64,000 nucleotides of DNA from CBDFHF01 sp965247565 (lineage in GTDB: Bacteria > Pseudomonadota > Gammaproteobacteria > Methylococcales > Methylomonadaceae), in contig CBDFHF010000003.1 of the NCBI GenBank assembly GCA_965247565.1, positions 1,550,001 through 1,614,000 on the forward strand, written 5' to 3'. A model generated the notes under the pieces. The model was not told where the DNA came from. It ran no database searches and was given only the letters and a program-made list of their open reading frames with translations. Both the position numbers and the translations under genes were made by a program. This document shows positions 16,492-24,708 of the stretch, in pieces (the first letter of the stretch is position 1; every line of letters starts with the position of its first letter).

Positions 16492-16509
16492 GTGACTGTT
16501 TTGTGACAG
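16492..16509 (-). promoter_or_regulatory. Candidate PhoB-binding site (Pho box) upstream of the CHAD gene
   Basis: The minus strand reads CTGTCACAAAACAGTCAC, two heptamers in 11-base phase matching CTGTCAY, with one mismatch in the second. It ends 57 bases before the CHAD start. A TATTCT at 16481-16476 follows 10 bases later and could be the -10. The site is also 78 bases before sixA, but points away from it. The match to the PhoB consensus is seen; regulation is inferred. Confidence 0.65.
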
Positions 16510-16586
16510 CGCCAGCGGATACATAGAGGTGACAAGGTAGCAGATAGTTTCTTCAGGGACACGATTAATTAAACAAGAGGTGCGAC

Positions 16587-17087
16587 ATGAGCAGAGAATT
16601 ATGGTTATTACGGCATAGTAAAGCTGAAATAAATGGCAATATCGACGACTTTGATCGGGCTTTAAAAAAACGCGGTAAAAAAGCGGCTCAGCGTATGGGG
16701 CTTTGGATGAAGCAACAGCAACTGCAGCCGGATTGGGTAATAAGCTCGCCAGCGATTAGAGCACTAAGTACTGCTCGGCTGGTCTGTCCCATTATTGGCA
16801 TCGCTGAGCAGGACATACACCCTGATAAGCGCCTTTACATGGCGAATCTTGAAGTACTGCATTCAGTATTGGCAAGCTGTTCTCAGCAATCGAAACGGGT
16901 GTTGTTGATAGGTCATAATCCAGGTTTGGAAGAGTTACTCCATTATCTGGCGGAATCGTTACCCGAACTTGAAAAGCTGATGCCAACCACTGCGTTTGTT
17001 CGGTTAAGTATGCCAGATGCATGGCATGATCTAAGCCCAGGATGTGCTGAGTTACGAGAGATTACGCATGTTAAATCGTTACTGTAA
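16587..17087 (+). CDS. sixA: Phosphohistidine phosphatase SixA-like
   Basis: 166-residue histidine-phosphatase-superfamily protein. LLRHSKAE at the N-terminus holds the catalytic RH pair (R9, H10), ISSPAIRALSTARL carries the second arginine and LIGHNPGLEELL the second histidine. SixA removes phosphate from histidine residues of phosphorelay or PTS proteins. The ATG at 16587 has AAGAGGTGCGAC before it. It diverges from the CHAD gene and lies 145 bases upstream of pstS. CHAD and SixA genes often sit together, which supports a link to polyphosphate metabolism, although the target histidine protein is unknown. Confidence 0.9.
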   Translation: MSRELWLLRHSKAEINGNIDDFDRALKKRGKKAAQRMGLWMKQQQLQPDWVISSPAIRALSTARLVCPIIGIAEQDIHPDKRLYMANLEVLHSVLASCSQQSKRVLLIGHNPGLEELLHYLAESLPELEKLMPTTAFVRLSMPDAWHDLSPGCAELREITHVKSLL

Positions 17088-17145
17088 AGTTAATAAAAAA
17101 GCGACTTTGTTTGCCAAGGCATCGTCAACCGGGAATAATATGACG

Positions 17146-17176
17146 TTGTCATAATTCTGTCATATTAAGTTAATAT
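17146..17176 (+). promoter_or_regulatory. Pho box and -10 element of the pst operon
   Basis: TTGTCATAATTCTGTCAT (17146-17163) is a near-consensus Pho box of two heptamers in 11-base phase. A TAATAT -10 follows at 17171-17176. A further TTGTCAC half-site at 17179 lies exactly 22 bases after the second heptamer, so PhoB may bind an extended array. pstS starts 56 bases after the -10. Confidence 0.87.
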
Positions 17177-17232
17177 CCTTGTCACGTTGCATTAGCATAA
17201 TCGACCCACCATAAACTTTCTGAGAGTAAATA

Positions 17233-18216
17233 ATGAAACTATCTTTTAAAGCAAAATCCTTGTTTGCAGCTATGAGTATTGCTTCCGCCAGTTTGGTCAG
17301 TGGCAGTGCCGGCGCCGCGACTTCTGTCGAATCAGGTGTGCCGGAGTACCAAAAGGCCAGTGGCGTAGCCGGAAACTTGTCCAGTGTCGGTTCTGATACC
17401 TTGGCCAATTTGATGACTTTATGGGCAGAAGAATTTAATCGCCTATACCCTAATGTTAATATTCAAATTCAGGCGGCAGGGTCATCCACTGCGCCACCGG
17501 CCTTAACTGAAGGCACATCAAATCTTGGTCCAATGAGTCGGGAAATGAAAGACGACGAACTGGAAGCTTTTGAAGGTAAATACGGTTACAAGCCTACAGC
17601 AATTCCAGTTGCCATCGATGCGCTAGCGGTTATGGTTAATAAGGATAATCCTATCACAGGGCTGACGGTAGATCAGGTTGATGCCATTTTCTCTTCCACT
17701 CGTAAATGCGGTGGCGAAAAAGATATTGAAACTTGGGGTGATGCGGGTGTTGCAGCTTGGGGCGCGAAAAGTATTCAGTTATACGGGCGAAATTCAGTTT
17801 CCGGTACATACGGCTACTTTAAAGAACATGCTTTATGCAAAGGCGATTTTAAGAGCAATGTTAACGAACAACCCGGTTCAGCATCTGTCGTGCAATCTGT
17901 GACCTCATCGGTGAATGGCATTGGCTATTCGGGAATGGGTTATTCGACATCCGGCATTAAAATGGTGGCCTTGGCTAAAAAAGGGAGTTCAACTTTTGTA
18001 GAAGCAACCCCTGAAAATGCGATTGCTGGCACTTATCCGTTAACGCGTTATTTGTACGTTTACGTGAATAAAAAACCTAACCAACCTTTAGCGCCATTGG
18101 AAAATGAGTTTATTAAAATGGTTTTGTCTAAAACCGGACAACAGGTGGTCATTAAAGACGGATACATTCCATTACCTGCCAAAGTCGTTGATAAGGTTAT
18201 TAGTACGCTGAAGTAA
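17233..18216 (+). CDS. pstS: Phosphate-binding protein PstS
   Basis: 327-residue periplasmic receptor of the high-affinity phosphate ABC transporter. A signal peptide spans about residues 1-28 (MKLSFKAKSLFAAMSIASAS onward, cleavage probably after AGA). SSVGSDTLANLM and QAAGSSTAPPALTEGTSNLGPMSR supply phosphate-binding serines, threonines and the arginine, and YGRNSVSGTYGYFKE is the second binding segment. It begins just after a strong Pho box and heads the pst-pho genes. A 172-base gap separates it from pstC, a spacing that often allows more receptor than permease to be made; no clear terminator is seen there. Confidence 0.95.
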   Translation: MKLSFKAKSLFAAMSIASASLVSGSAGAATSVESGVPEYQKASGVAGNLSSVGSDTLANLMTLWAEEFNRLYPNVNIQIQAAGSSTAPPALTEGTSNLGPMSREMKDDELEAFEGKYGYKPTAIPVAIDALAVMVNKDNPITGLTVDQVDAIFSSTRKCGGEKDIETWGDAGVAAWGAKSIQLYGRNSVSGTYGYFKEHALCKGDFKSNVNEQPGSASVVQSVTSSVNGIGYSGMGYSTSGIKMVALAKKGSSTFVEATPENAIAGTYPLTRYLYVYVNKKPNQPLAPLENEFIKMVLSKTGQQVVIKDGYIPLPAKVVDKVISTLK

Positions 18217-18388
18217 ACCAAGGACTGATCAAAAAGGGATTACATGGTGTGCAGGGACGCATACAAGGATGTTCGCGCTAATCAGAAAATTTAAAGATGT
18301 GTCGAATACAGAGAAACGAGCAAGTTTTTTCATGAGAATCTTGCCGGTTTATTTTGTTACACCCCTATCACTATAAATAGAAGCCTGT

Positions 18389-20686
18389 ATGTCTGAAACA
18401 AATACGCCTATTAGACCATCCTCCGCGTTAGCAGAGGCATCTGAAAACCTCCATGAGCGCTGGCGATTACTAAAAGATAAGCTCGCCCGTTATGGCGTGG
18501 TTGCCGGTGGTTTGAGTGTAATCTTGGCAGTAGTTTTAATTTTTTTCTACTTATTGTACGTAGTCTTTCCCCTGTTCGTGTCGGCGACCGCAGATCAAGT
18601 TAGCCAATACGCGGTACCTGAGAAAGCGCTGGGCAAAACCTTGCTGCTGGAGATGGAAGAGCAAAATGAATTAGCGGCAAGATTTACCGACAGTGGCCAA
18701 GTGGTGTTTTTTGAAGTTTCTACCGGTAAAACTATTCTGCAACAAGCCATTGCCCTTCCAGAAGGTGCGCGCATTACCAGTTTTGCCCAAGGTAGTCCGG
18801 TCAGTGAAGGTGCCGTCATTTATGGGTTATCGGATGGACGAGCTGTAATCGCCAAACACCGTTACGATGTTAGTTATCCTAATAATAAACGGGTTATTAC
18901 CCCGGTCTTAAAATATCCTTTAGGTGAGCAGCCGATCGTTATCGAGTCATCCGGTGCAGCATTAGAAAAAATTGCCGTTAAGCTGGGTGATAGCTCTACG
19001 ACTATCGTTGCTAAAACAGTGGGTAGTGCTCAGGATGCCAGTAAAATTCGCGTGGTTAATCTTGAAAAAGAACAATCCTTGTTTGCTGAAGAAGCAGCTT
19101 TAAAACGCAGCGATGCTATTCTAAGAGTCCCTACGGCTGGTGTTTCTAACATACTGATTGATAAAGAGGAAAGAAATCTTTACTTAATTAGTAACGATGG
19201 GCAACTGGGATTTTATGATATTAGCGATAAAACTAGGCCTGTACTTAAACAAGAGCAGAATGTGGTGGGTGCCGGGCACAGTATTACCAGTGTAGCTTTT
19301 TTAAACGGCGACTTGTCTCTGATGATTGGTGACTCTACAGGGTTGGTGTCGCAATGGAGTATGGTTAGGGATGGTATGAATAAGTCCGCCATGCAAAAAA
19401 TCAGGGTATTTAAAGTGTCAGAGAAACCGGTTGTTGCCATTAACGCTGAGCAACGCCGTAAAGGTTTTATGACGGTTGATGCCGATGGAGTTGGCGGCAT
19501 TTACCATTCCACTTCGGAACGGGAAATGATTAAAGATAAAATGGCTGAATCAGCCCCCGTGGCGGCCGTATTATCGCCGCGTGCCAATGCCTTATTAATT
19601 GAGAACGCGAACGGTAACATGCAACACTGGCATGTCGATAACGAGCATCCTGAAGTTTCTATCAGTTCAATGTGGCAGAAAATATGGTACGAAAGCTATC
19701 CTAAACCGGATTACATTTGGCAATCTTCCTCTGCCAGTAGCGATTTTGAGCCCAAATACAGTTTAACTCCGTTAGTGTTTGGAACCTTAAAAGCCGCTTT
19801 CTATGCGATGCTGGTGGCAATGCCATTGTCGCTAATGGGCGCTATTTATACAGCTTATTTTATGGCTCCAAAAATGCGCCAGATTGTCAAACCCACCATT
19901 GAATTAATGGGTGCATTGCCTACGGTTATTTTGGGCTTTTTGGCAGGTTTGTGGTTAGCCCCTTTTGTAGAAATGCATCTTGCCGGCCTGTTTTCGCTGT
20001 TAATGATGATTCCTTTGGGCGTGATACTGTTTGCTTATGTTTGGCAGTATCTACCTAAGTCAATTCGTCAGAGGATTCCGGAGGGTTGGGATGGGGCGAT
20101 ATTAATACCGGTTATTTTATTCAGCGGTTGGCTGGCTTTCACCATAAGTGTACCACTGGAAAATCTGCTGTTTAACGGTTCTTTACGAGAATGGTTTAAA
20201 AGTGAATTCGGCATCGGTTACGATCAGCGTAATGCCCTGATCGTTGGTATCGCCATGGGTTTTGCGGTAGTGCCTACTATTTTCTCCATTGCTGAAGATG
20301 CGATTTTTAGTGTGCCTAAGCATTTAACCGTCGGTTCTTTAGCGTTAGGCGCAACACCTTGGCAAACCATGACTAAAGTTGTGTTGTTAACAGCCAGTCC
20401 CGGCATATTTTCTGCGGTCATGATCGGTTTGGGCCGTGCCATAGGCGAAACTATGATCGTGTTAATGGCTACCGGTAATACTCCAGTTATGGATATGAGT
20501 GTGTTTCAGGGCTTACGAACGCTGGCTGCCAATATTGCTGTAGAAATGCCTGAGTCGGAAGTCGATAGCACCCACTATCGGGTATTATTTTTAGCGGCTT
20601 TAGTGTTATTCCTGTTTACTTTTGTTTTTAACACGCTGGCTGAAGTCATTCGTCAGCGCTTACGCGAAAAATACAGTTCATTATGA
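18389..20686 (+). CDS. pstC: Phosphate ABC transporter permease PstC (long form)
   Basis: 765-residue inner-membrane permease, far longer than the 300-residue E. coli PstC. A first helix at about 37-65 is followed by a periplasmic domain of about 400 residues that looks beta-rich and WD/propeller-like (repeated SDGRAVI, NDGQLGFYD, GDSTGLVSQWS). The permease core occupies about 465-765, with the EAA-type loop SLALGATPWQTMTKVVLLTA. PstC and PstA together form the phosphate channel. The gene ends in a 4-base ATGA overlap with pstA. Long PstC forms are known in several gammaproteobacteria; the role of the added domain is not established. Confidence 0.93.
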   Translation: MSETNTPIRPSSALAEASENLHERWRLLKDKLARYGVVAGGLSVILAVVLIFFYLLYVVFPLFVSATADQVSQYAVPEKALGKTLLLEMEEQNELAARFTDSGQVVFFEVSTGKTILQQAIALPEGARITSFAQGSPVSEGAVIYGLSDGRAVIAKHRYDVSYPNNKRVITPVLKYPLGEQPIVIESSGAALEKIAVKLGDSSTTIVAKTVGSAQDASKIRVVNLEKEQSLFAEEAALKRSDAILRVPTAGVSNILIDKEERNLYLISNDGQLGFYDISDKTRPVLKQEQNVVGAGHSITSVAFLNGDLSLMIGDSTGLVSQWSMVRDGMNKSAMQKIRVFKVSEKPVVAINAEQRRKGFMTVDADGVGGIYHSTSEREMIKDKMAESAPVAAVLSPRANALLIENANGNMQHWHVDNEHPEVSISSMWQKIWYESYPKPDYIWQSSSASSDFEPKYSLTPLVFGTLKAAFYAMLVAMPLSLMGAIYTAYFMAPKMRQIVKPTIELMGALPTVILGFLAGLWLAPFVEMHLAGLFSLLMMIPLGVILFAYVWQYLPKSIRQRIPEGWDGAILIPVILFSGWLAFTISVPLENLLFNGSLREWFKSEFGIGYDQRNALIVGIAMGFAVVPTIFSIAEDAIFSVPKHLTVGSLALGATPWQTMTKVVLLTASPGIFSAVMIGLGRAIGETMIVLMATGNTPVMDMSVFQGLRTLAANIAVEMPESEVDSTHYRVLFLAALVLFLFTFVFNTLAEVIRQRLREKYSSL

Positions 20687-22338
20687 TGAAATCATGGTTT
20701 AAAAGCGGCGCGCCCTGGATCTGGTTGAATGCTGCAGCGGTCAGTACCTGTCTGATTATGGTGATGGGTGTCCTAGGTCTAGTTGCAGTGCGCGGCGTTG
20801 GCCATTTTTGGCCAGGGCAAGTCACCCAATTTAGTTACCAGGAAGCAGGAGCACCAGCGCAAACACTTATTGGCGAGAAAATTGAAACCAGCGTGATGAC
20901 GGCGACCATGGCCAAAGACAGTGGTTTCAAGATGGCTGATAATGAAGACATCCTGGTGCAATATCAATTAAAAACCGGTAATCGCGACTTGACCGGTGCT
21001 GATTTTCGTTGGATACAAGAGCGCTATGTGAAAGAGCAAATCACTCCCGCAAACATCATGGTGGTGGAACGACGGGAATGGGGGAATTTCTACGGTCGTC
21101 TAGTGGCTGTTAAAGAAGCCGGAAATGTAATTGCCAGTGGTGAACAAGCCTGGACGGTCGCTACTGAAAAGCTAGCGGCTGCGCTGACTGTATTTGAAGA
21201 GATCGCCCATCTTGAGAAAAAAGAGATCGGCGCCATTAACTACAGCCTTGAACGCTTAAGGCTCAAACAAAGAGGTCTCGAATTAAAAAATCAGTGGAAT
21301 GATGCTGCCAAGGCGCAGTTCTCTGCTGAAAAAATCGCTTACGAAACCGAGTACAAAAAGTACCAAGAGCAATTAGCCGGTTTGTATCAAAAGATCAGAA
21401 GCGATAGCCTAGTAGTCAAAACCGAGAACGGCGCAGAGCAAACTATTCCGTTGGCCAAAGTAGTCAGGATTTTCCAGCCTAATAGTATGGGTCTATTCGC
21501 TAAAATCGGTCATTACGGCGCCAAGGTCATTGAGTTTTTAACTGACGATCCGCGTGAAGCCAACACCGAAGGCGGGATTTTTCCGGCAATTTTCGGCACC
21601 ATTATGATGGTTATCATCATGTCAATTATTGTTACTCCATTTGGTGTGATCGCTGCCGTGTATTTACGCGAATACGCTAAGCAAGGTTTTACTACGCGTT
21701 TGATTAGAATTGCTGTCAATAATCTAGCTGGCGTACCTTCTGTGGTTTACGGTGTATTTGGCTTGGGCTTTTTTGTGTACATTCTGGGCGGTAATATTGA
21801 TCAGTTATTTTTTCCAGAATCAGCGCCAGCGCCCGTTTTTGGTACGCCCGGTTTGATGTGGGCATCAATAACGCTGGCCTTGTTGACTTTGCCGGTGGTG
21901 ATTGTATCTACCGAAGAAGGTTTGGCGCGAATTCCCAGTTCTATTCGTGAAGGCAGTCTGGCGTTGGGCGCCACTAAAATTGAAACCTTGTGGCGGACCG
22001 TTTTGCCGATGGCCAGTCCTGCCATGATGACCGGCTTAATTTTAGCGGTTGCCAGAGCGGCAGGCGAAGTAGCGCCATTAATGTTGGTGGGTGTGGTTAA
22101 GTTAGCGCCCACATTACCGCTGGATGGTAATTTCCCGTTTTTACATTTAGACAGAAAATTTATGCACTTGGGCTTTCATATCTATGACGTTGGTTTTCAA
22201 AGCCCTAACGTAGAGGCGGCAAGACCTTTAGTTTATGCAACATCATTATTGCTGGTGCTGGTTATTATCGGGCTGAATCTGGCTGCCATTTTAATTAGAA
22301 ATCATCTACGCGAAAAATACCGGGCACTGGAAGGTTAA
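20683..22338 (+). CDS. pstA: Phosphate ABC transporter permease PstA (long form)
   Basis: 551-residue inner-membrane permease paired with PstC. One helix at about 14-36 is followed by a periplasmic insertion of about 250 residues, part of it helical and charged (residues about 165-235). The permease core with five or so helices begins near 295; the EAA loop is GSLALGATKIETLWRTVLPMA. The insertion matches the long PstC partner in style. It overlaps pstC by 4 bases at its start and ends 3 bases before pstB, so the operon is tight. Confidence 0.93.
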   Translation: MMKSWFKSGAPWIWLNAAAVSTCLIMVMGVLGLVAVRGVGHFWPGQVTQFSYQEAGAPAQTLIGEKIETSVMTATMAKDSGFKMADNEDILVQYQLKTGNRDLTGADFRWIQERYVKEQITPANIMVVERREWGNFYGRLVAVKEAGNVIASGEQAWTVATEKLAAALTVFEEIAHLEKKEIGAINYSLERLRLKQRGLELKNQWNDAAKAQFSAEKIAYETEYKKYQEQLAGLYQKIRSDSLVVKTENGAEQTIPLAKVVRIFQPNSMGLFAKIGHYGAKVIEFLTDDPREANTEGGIFPAIFGTIMMVIIMSIIVTPFGVIAAVYLREYAKQGFTTRLIRIAVNNLAGVPSVVYGVFGLGFFVYILGGNIDQLFFPESAPAPVFGTPGLMWASITLALLTLPVVIVSTEEGLARIPSSIREGSLALGATKIETLWRTVLPMASPAMMTGLILAVARAAGEVAPLMLVGVVKLAPTLPLDGNFPFLHLDRKFMHLGFHIYDVGFQSPNVEAARPLVYATSLLLVLVIIGLNLAAILIRNHLREKYRALEG

Positions 22339-22341
22339 AAC

Positions 22342-23175
22342 ATGACAACACAAGACCTACGTTCACACGCCATTGATATGAGTTCTGTTTTGCGAGGGCA
22401 TGGCAAAGCGCATGATCAACAGGAAATCTCTATCAAGGTAGAAAACTTGAATTTGTTCTACGGTGACAAGCAAGCTTTGCATGGCATTAATATGGAAATG
22501 CCCAAAAAGCGGGTCACGGCTTATATCGGTCCTAGCGGCTGCGGAAAATCAACTTTGTTGCGTTGTATTAACCGCATGAACGATCTGGTCGATGTGGCCC
22601 GAATCGATGGCAAAATTCTTCTGGATGGTGAAAATATTTATGACAAATCCGTTAATGTTGCAGCACTGCGCAGACGAGTGGGCATGGTATTTCAGAAACC
22701 TAATCCTTTCCCCAAATCGATTTTTGAAAACGTCGCTTACGGTCTGCGAATTCAAGGCGTAAACGATAAACGCACTTTGGAAGAAACTGTTGAAAAAGCT
22801 TTGCGTGGCGCGGCGCTTTGGGATGAGATGAAGGATCGGCTGAACGACAATGCCTTAGGTATGTCTGGCGGCCAGCAACAACGTCTGGTAATAGCAAGAG
22901 CCATCGCGATCGAACCTGAAGTGTTATTGCTGGATGAACCAGCATCGGCGCTAGACCCTATTTCAACCTTAAAAATTGAGGAGTTAATCAATGAGCTTAA
23001 GGAAAAGTACACCATTGTGATTGTTACACACAACATGCAGCAGGCGGCGCGCGTGTCTGACTATACTGCATTCATGTACATGGGGGAGTTAGTCGAAATG
23101 GGAAATACCAGCGATCTGTTTACCAACCCAAAAAAGAAGCAGACTGAAGATTACATTACCGGCCGTTATGGTTAA
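22342..23175 (+). CDS. pstB: Phosphate ABC transporter ATP-binding protein PstB
   Basis: 277-residue ATPase that drives phosphate import. Walker A GPSGCGKS is at 63-70, the signature is MSGGQQQR, and Walker B is VLLLDEPASALDP; IVTHNMQQAARVSD holds the switch histidine. The signature starts MSGG rather than the common LSGG, which is usual in PstB. About 30 extra residues precede the core compared with E. coli PstB. The start at 22342 is 3 bases after pstA, and phoU follows 13 bases downstream. Confidence 0.96.
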   Translation: MTTQDLRSHAIDMSSVLRGHGKAHDQQEISIKVENLNLFYGDKQALHGINMEMPKKRVTAYIGPSGCGKSTLLRCINRMNDLVDVARIDGKILLDGENIYDKSVNVAALRRRVGMVFQKPNPFPKSIFENVAYGLRIQGVNDKRTLEETVEKALRGAALWDEMKDRLNDNALGMSGGQQQRLVIARAIAIEPEVLLLDEPASALDPISTLKIEELINELKEKYTIVIVTHNMQQAARVSDYTAFMYMGELVEMGNTSDLFTNPKKKQTEDYITGRYG

Positions 23176-23188
23176 CTAGGAGTTCAAC

Positions 23189-23911
23189 ATGGATAACAGC
23201 AAGATAGGTCACCATATTTCCGGGCAATTTAATAAAGAACTGGAAGATATTCGCAATAAAGTCCTAACCATGGGTGGACTGGTTGAACGGCAGATTGAAC
23301 TGGCCGTAAAAGCTTTTACCACGGGCGATTTAGAAATGGCAGAGTTGGTTATTAAGCAAGATAACCAAATCGATGCTTTTGAAATGGCGTTGGATCACGA
23401 ATGTACGCAAATTCTGGCACTGCGGCAACCCGCTGCTTTTGATTTAAGGTTGCTGCTCACGGTTATTAAAATCATTAATGAGTTAGAAATCGTTGGTGAT
23501 TTGGCTGAACGTATTGCCAAAATGGCTCTGCACTTGTCAGGTTCAGAAGGCGGAAAGCATGATGATTATTATGAGTTACAGCATATGTCAGAGTTGGTTA
23601 AGGATATGTTGCACAACTCCTTAGATGCCTTTGCTAGATTGAATATTGATGACGTAACCAGTATTACCGGGCAGGATGAAAACGTTGATCGCGAATACGC
23701 CAGTATTATCCGGCAGCTAATTACTCAGATGATGGAAGATCCAAGGAATATTACCCGAACTTTAGATGTTTTATGGACAGTTCGCGCGTTGGAGCGCATA
23801 GGAGATCATGCTTGTTACATTTGTGAACACCTAATTTATATGGTCAAAGGCGAGGCAGTTCGGCATTTAACTCAGGCCGAACTAGAAGAAAAAGTTAAAG
23901 GCGTGCGATGA
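23189..23911 (+). CDS. phoU: Phosphate signalling protein PhoU
   Basis: 240-residue all-helical protein made of two three-helix repeats, with the conserved ERIGDHACYICEHLIYM and the parallel LAERIAKMALHL motif that bind metal clusters. PhoU links the Pst transporter to PhoR and keeps the Pho regulon off when phosphate is plentiful. CTAGGAG precedes the ATG. It is the last gene of the tight pst set; phoB starts 68 bases later. Confidence 0.95.
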   Translation: MDNSKIGHHISGQFNKELEDIRNKVLTMGGLVERQIELAVKAFTTGDLEMAELVIKQDNQIDAFEMALDHECTQILALRQPAAFDLRLLLTVIKIINELEIVGDLAERIAKMALHLSGSEGGKHDDYYELQHMSELVKDMLHNSLDAFARLNIDDVTSITGQDENVDREYASIIRQLITQMMEDPRNITRTLDVLWTVRALERIGDHACYICEHLIYMVKGEAVRHLTQAELEEKVKGVR

Positions 23912-23979
23912 TTCTCCACATGTAGCCGAGCAAAAATTTGGTCACTGATTCTCCTTTACCTCGCTTATAAAAGAACACC

Positions 23980-24702
23980 ATGTCGCTATTTACTATTCTT
24001 GTTGTAGAAGATGAAGACGCCATCAGAGGCATGTTAATCATGGTTCTTGAACAAGCCGGATTTAATGTTATTGCAGCCGCTGATAGCGAGAAAGGCCAAA
24101 GAATCCTGCAAGATACCTCGCCGGATTTGATATTGTTAGACTGGATGCTACCCGGCATAAGCGGAGTGGAGTGGGCCAGACGGTTGAAGAAGGATCCGCT
24201 GTATCGGGATTTGCCGATTATTTTGTTGACGGCCCGAGGCGAGGAAGAGGATAAGGTGAGGGGCCTTGAGATTGGTGCCGACGATTACGTAACTAAGCCT
24301 TTTTCTCCCAAAGAATTGATTGCTAGGATTCGTGCTGTTTTACGCAGAAGCGGCAAGATGCAGGATTTGGCACAAATTGTACAAGGCGACTTGATACTGG
24401 ATGTTGAGCAGCATCGTTTAAATATTGGTGATAAACAACTGGAAGTCAGTCCGACAGAGTTTCGGCTCATGCATTTTTTTATGACCCATCCGGACAAAGT
24501 ATTTAGCCGTACCCAATTGCTTGATCAGGTTTGGGGGCGGAGTGTGTACATAGAAGAGCGTACAGTTGACGTCCATATCCGCCGGTTACGGAAAATACTC
24601 GGCGAATACGGTAAAGAAGATTTGGTGCAAACAGTACGTGGTTTTGGTTATCGGTTTTCGTTGTTTGATGGAGCAATAGCTTCAATGTCCATGCATTCGT
24701 AA
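23980..24702 (+). CDS. phoB: Phosphate response regulator PhoB
   Basis: 240-residue OmpR-family regulator. The receiver has the acidic EDED pair near residue 11, the phosphorylation aspartate D54 in LLDWMLPG, and KPFSPKEL with the conserved lysine. A winged-helix DNA-binding domain follows (about 135-228), with VWGRSVYIEERTVDVHIRRLRK as the recognition part. Phosphorylated PhoB binds Pho boxes; one lies before pstS and a candidate before the CHAD gene in this window. phoR starts 6 bases downstream. Confidence 0.95.
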   Translation: MSLFTILVVEDEDAIRGMLIMVLEQAGFNVIAAADSEKGQRILQDTSPDLILLDWMLPGISGVEWARRLKKDPLYRDLPIILLTARGEEEDKVRGLEIGADDYVTKPFSPKELIARIRAVLRRSGKMQDLAQIVQGDLILDVEQHRLNIGDKQLEVSPTEFRLMHFFMTHPDKVFSRTQLLDQVWGRSVYIEERTVDVHIRRLRKILGEYGKEDLVQTVRGFGYRFSLFDGAIASMSMHS

Positions 24703-24708
24703 GATTTT

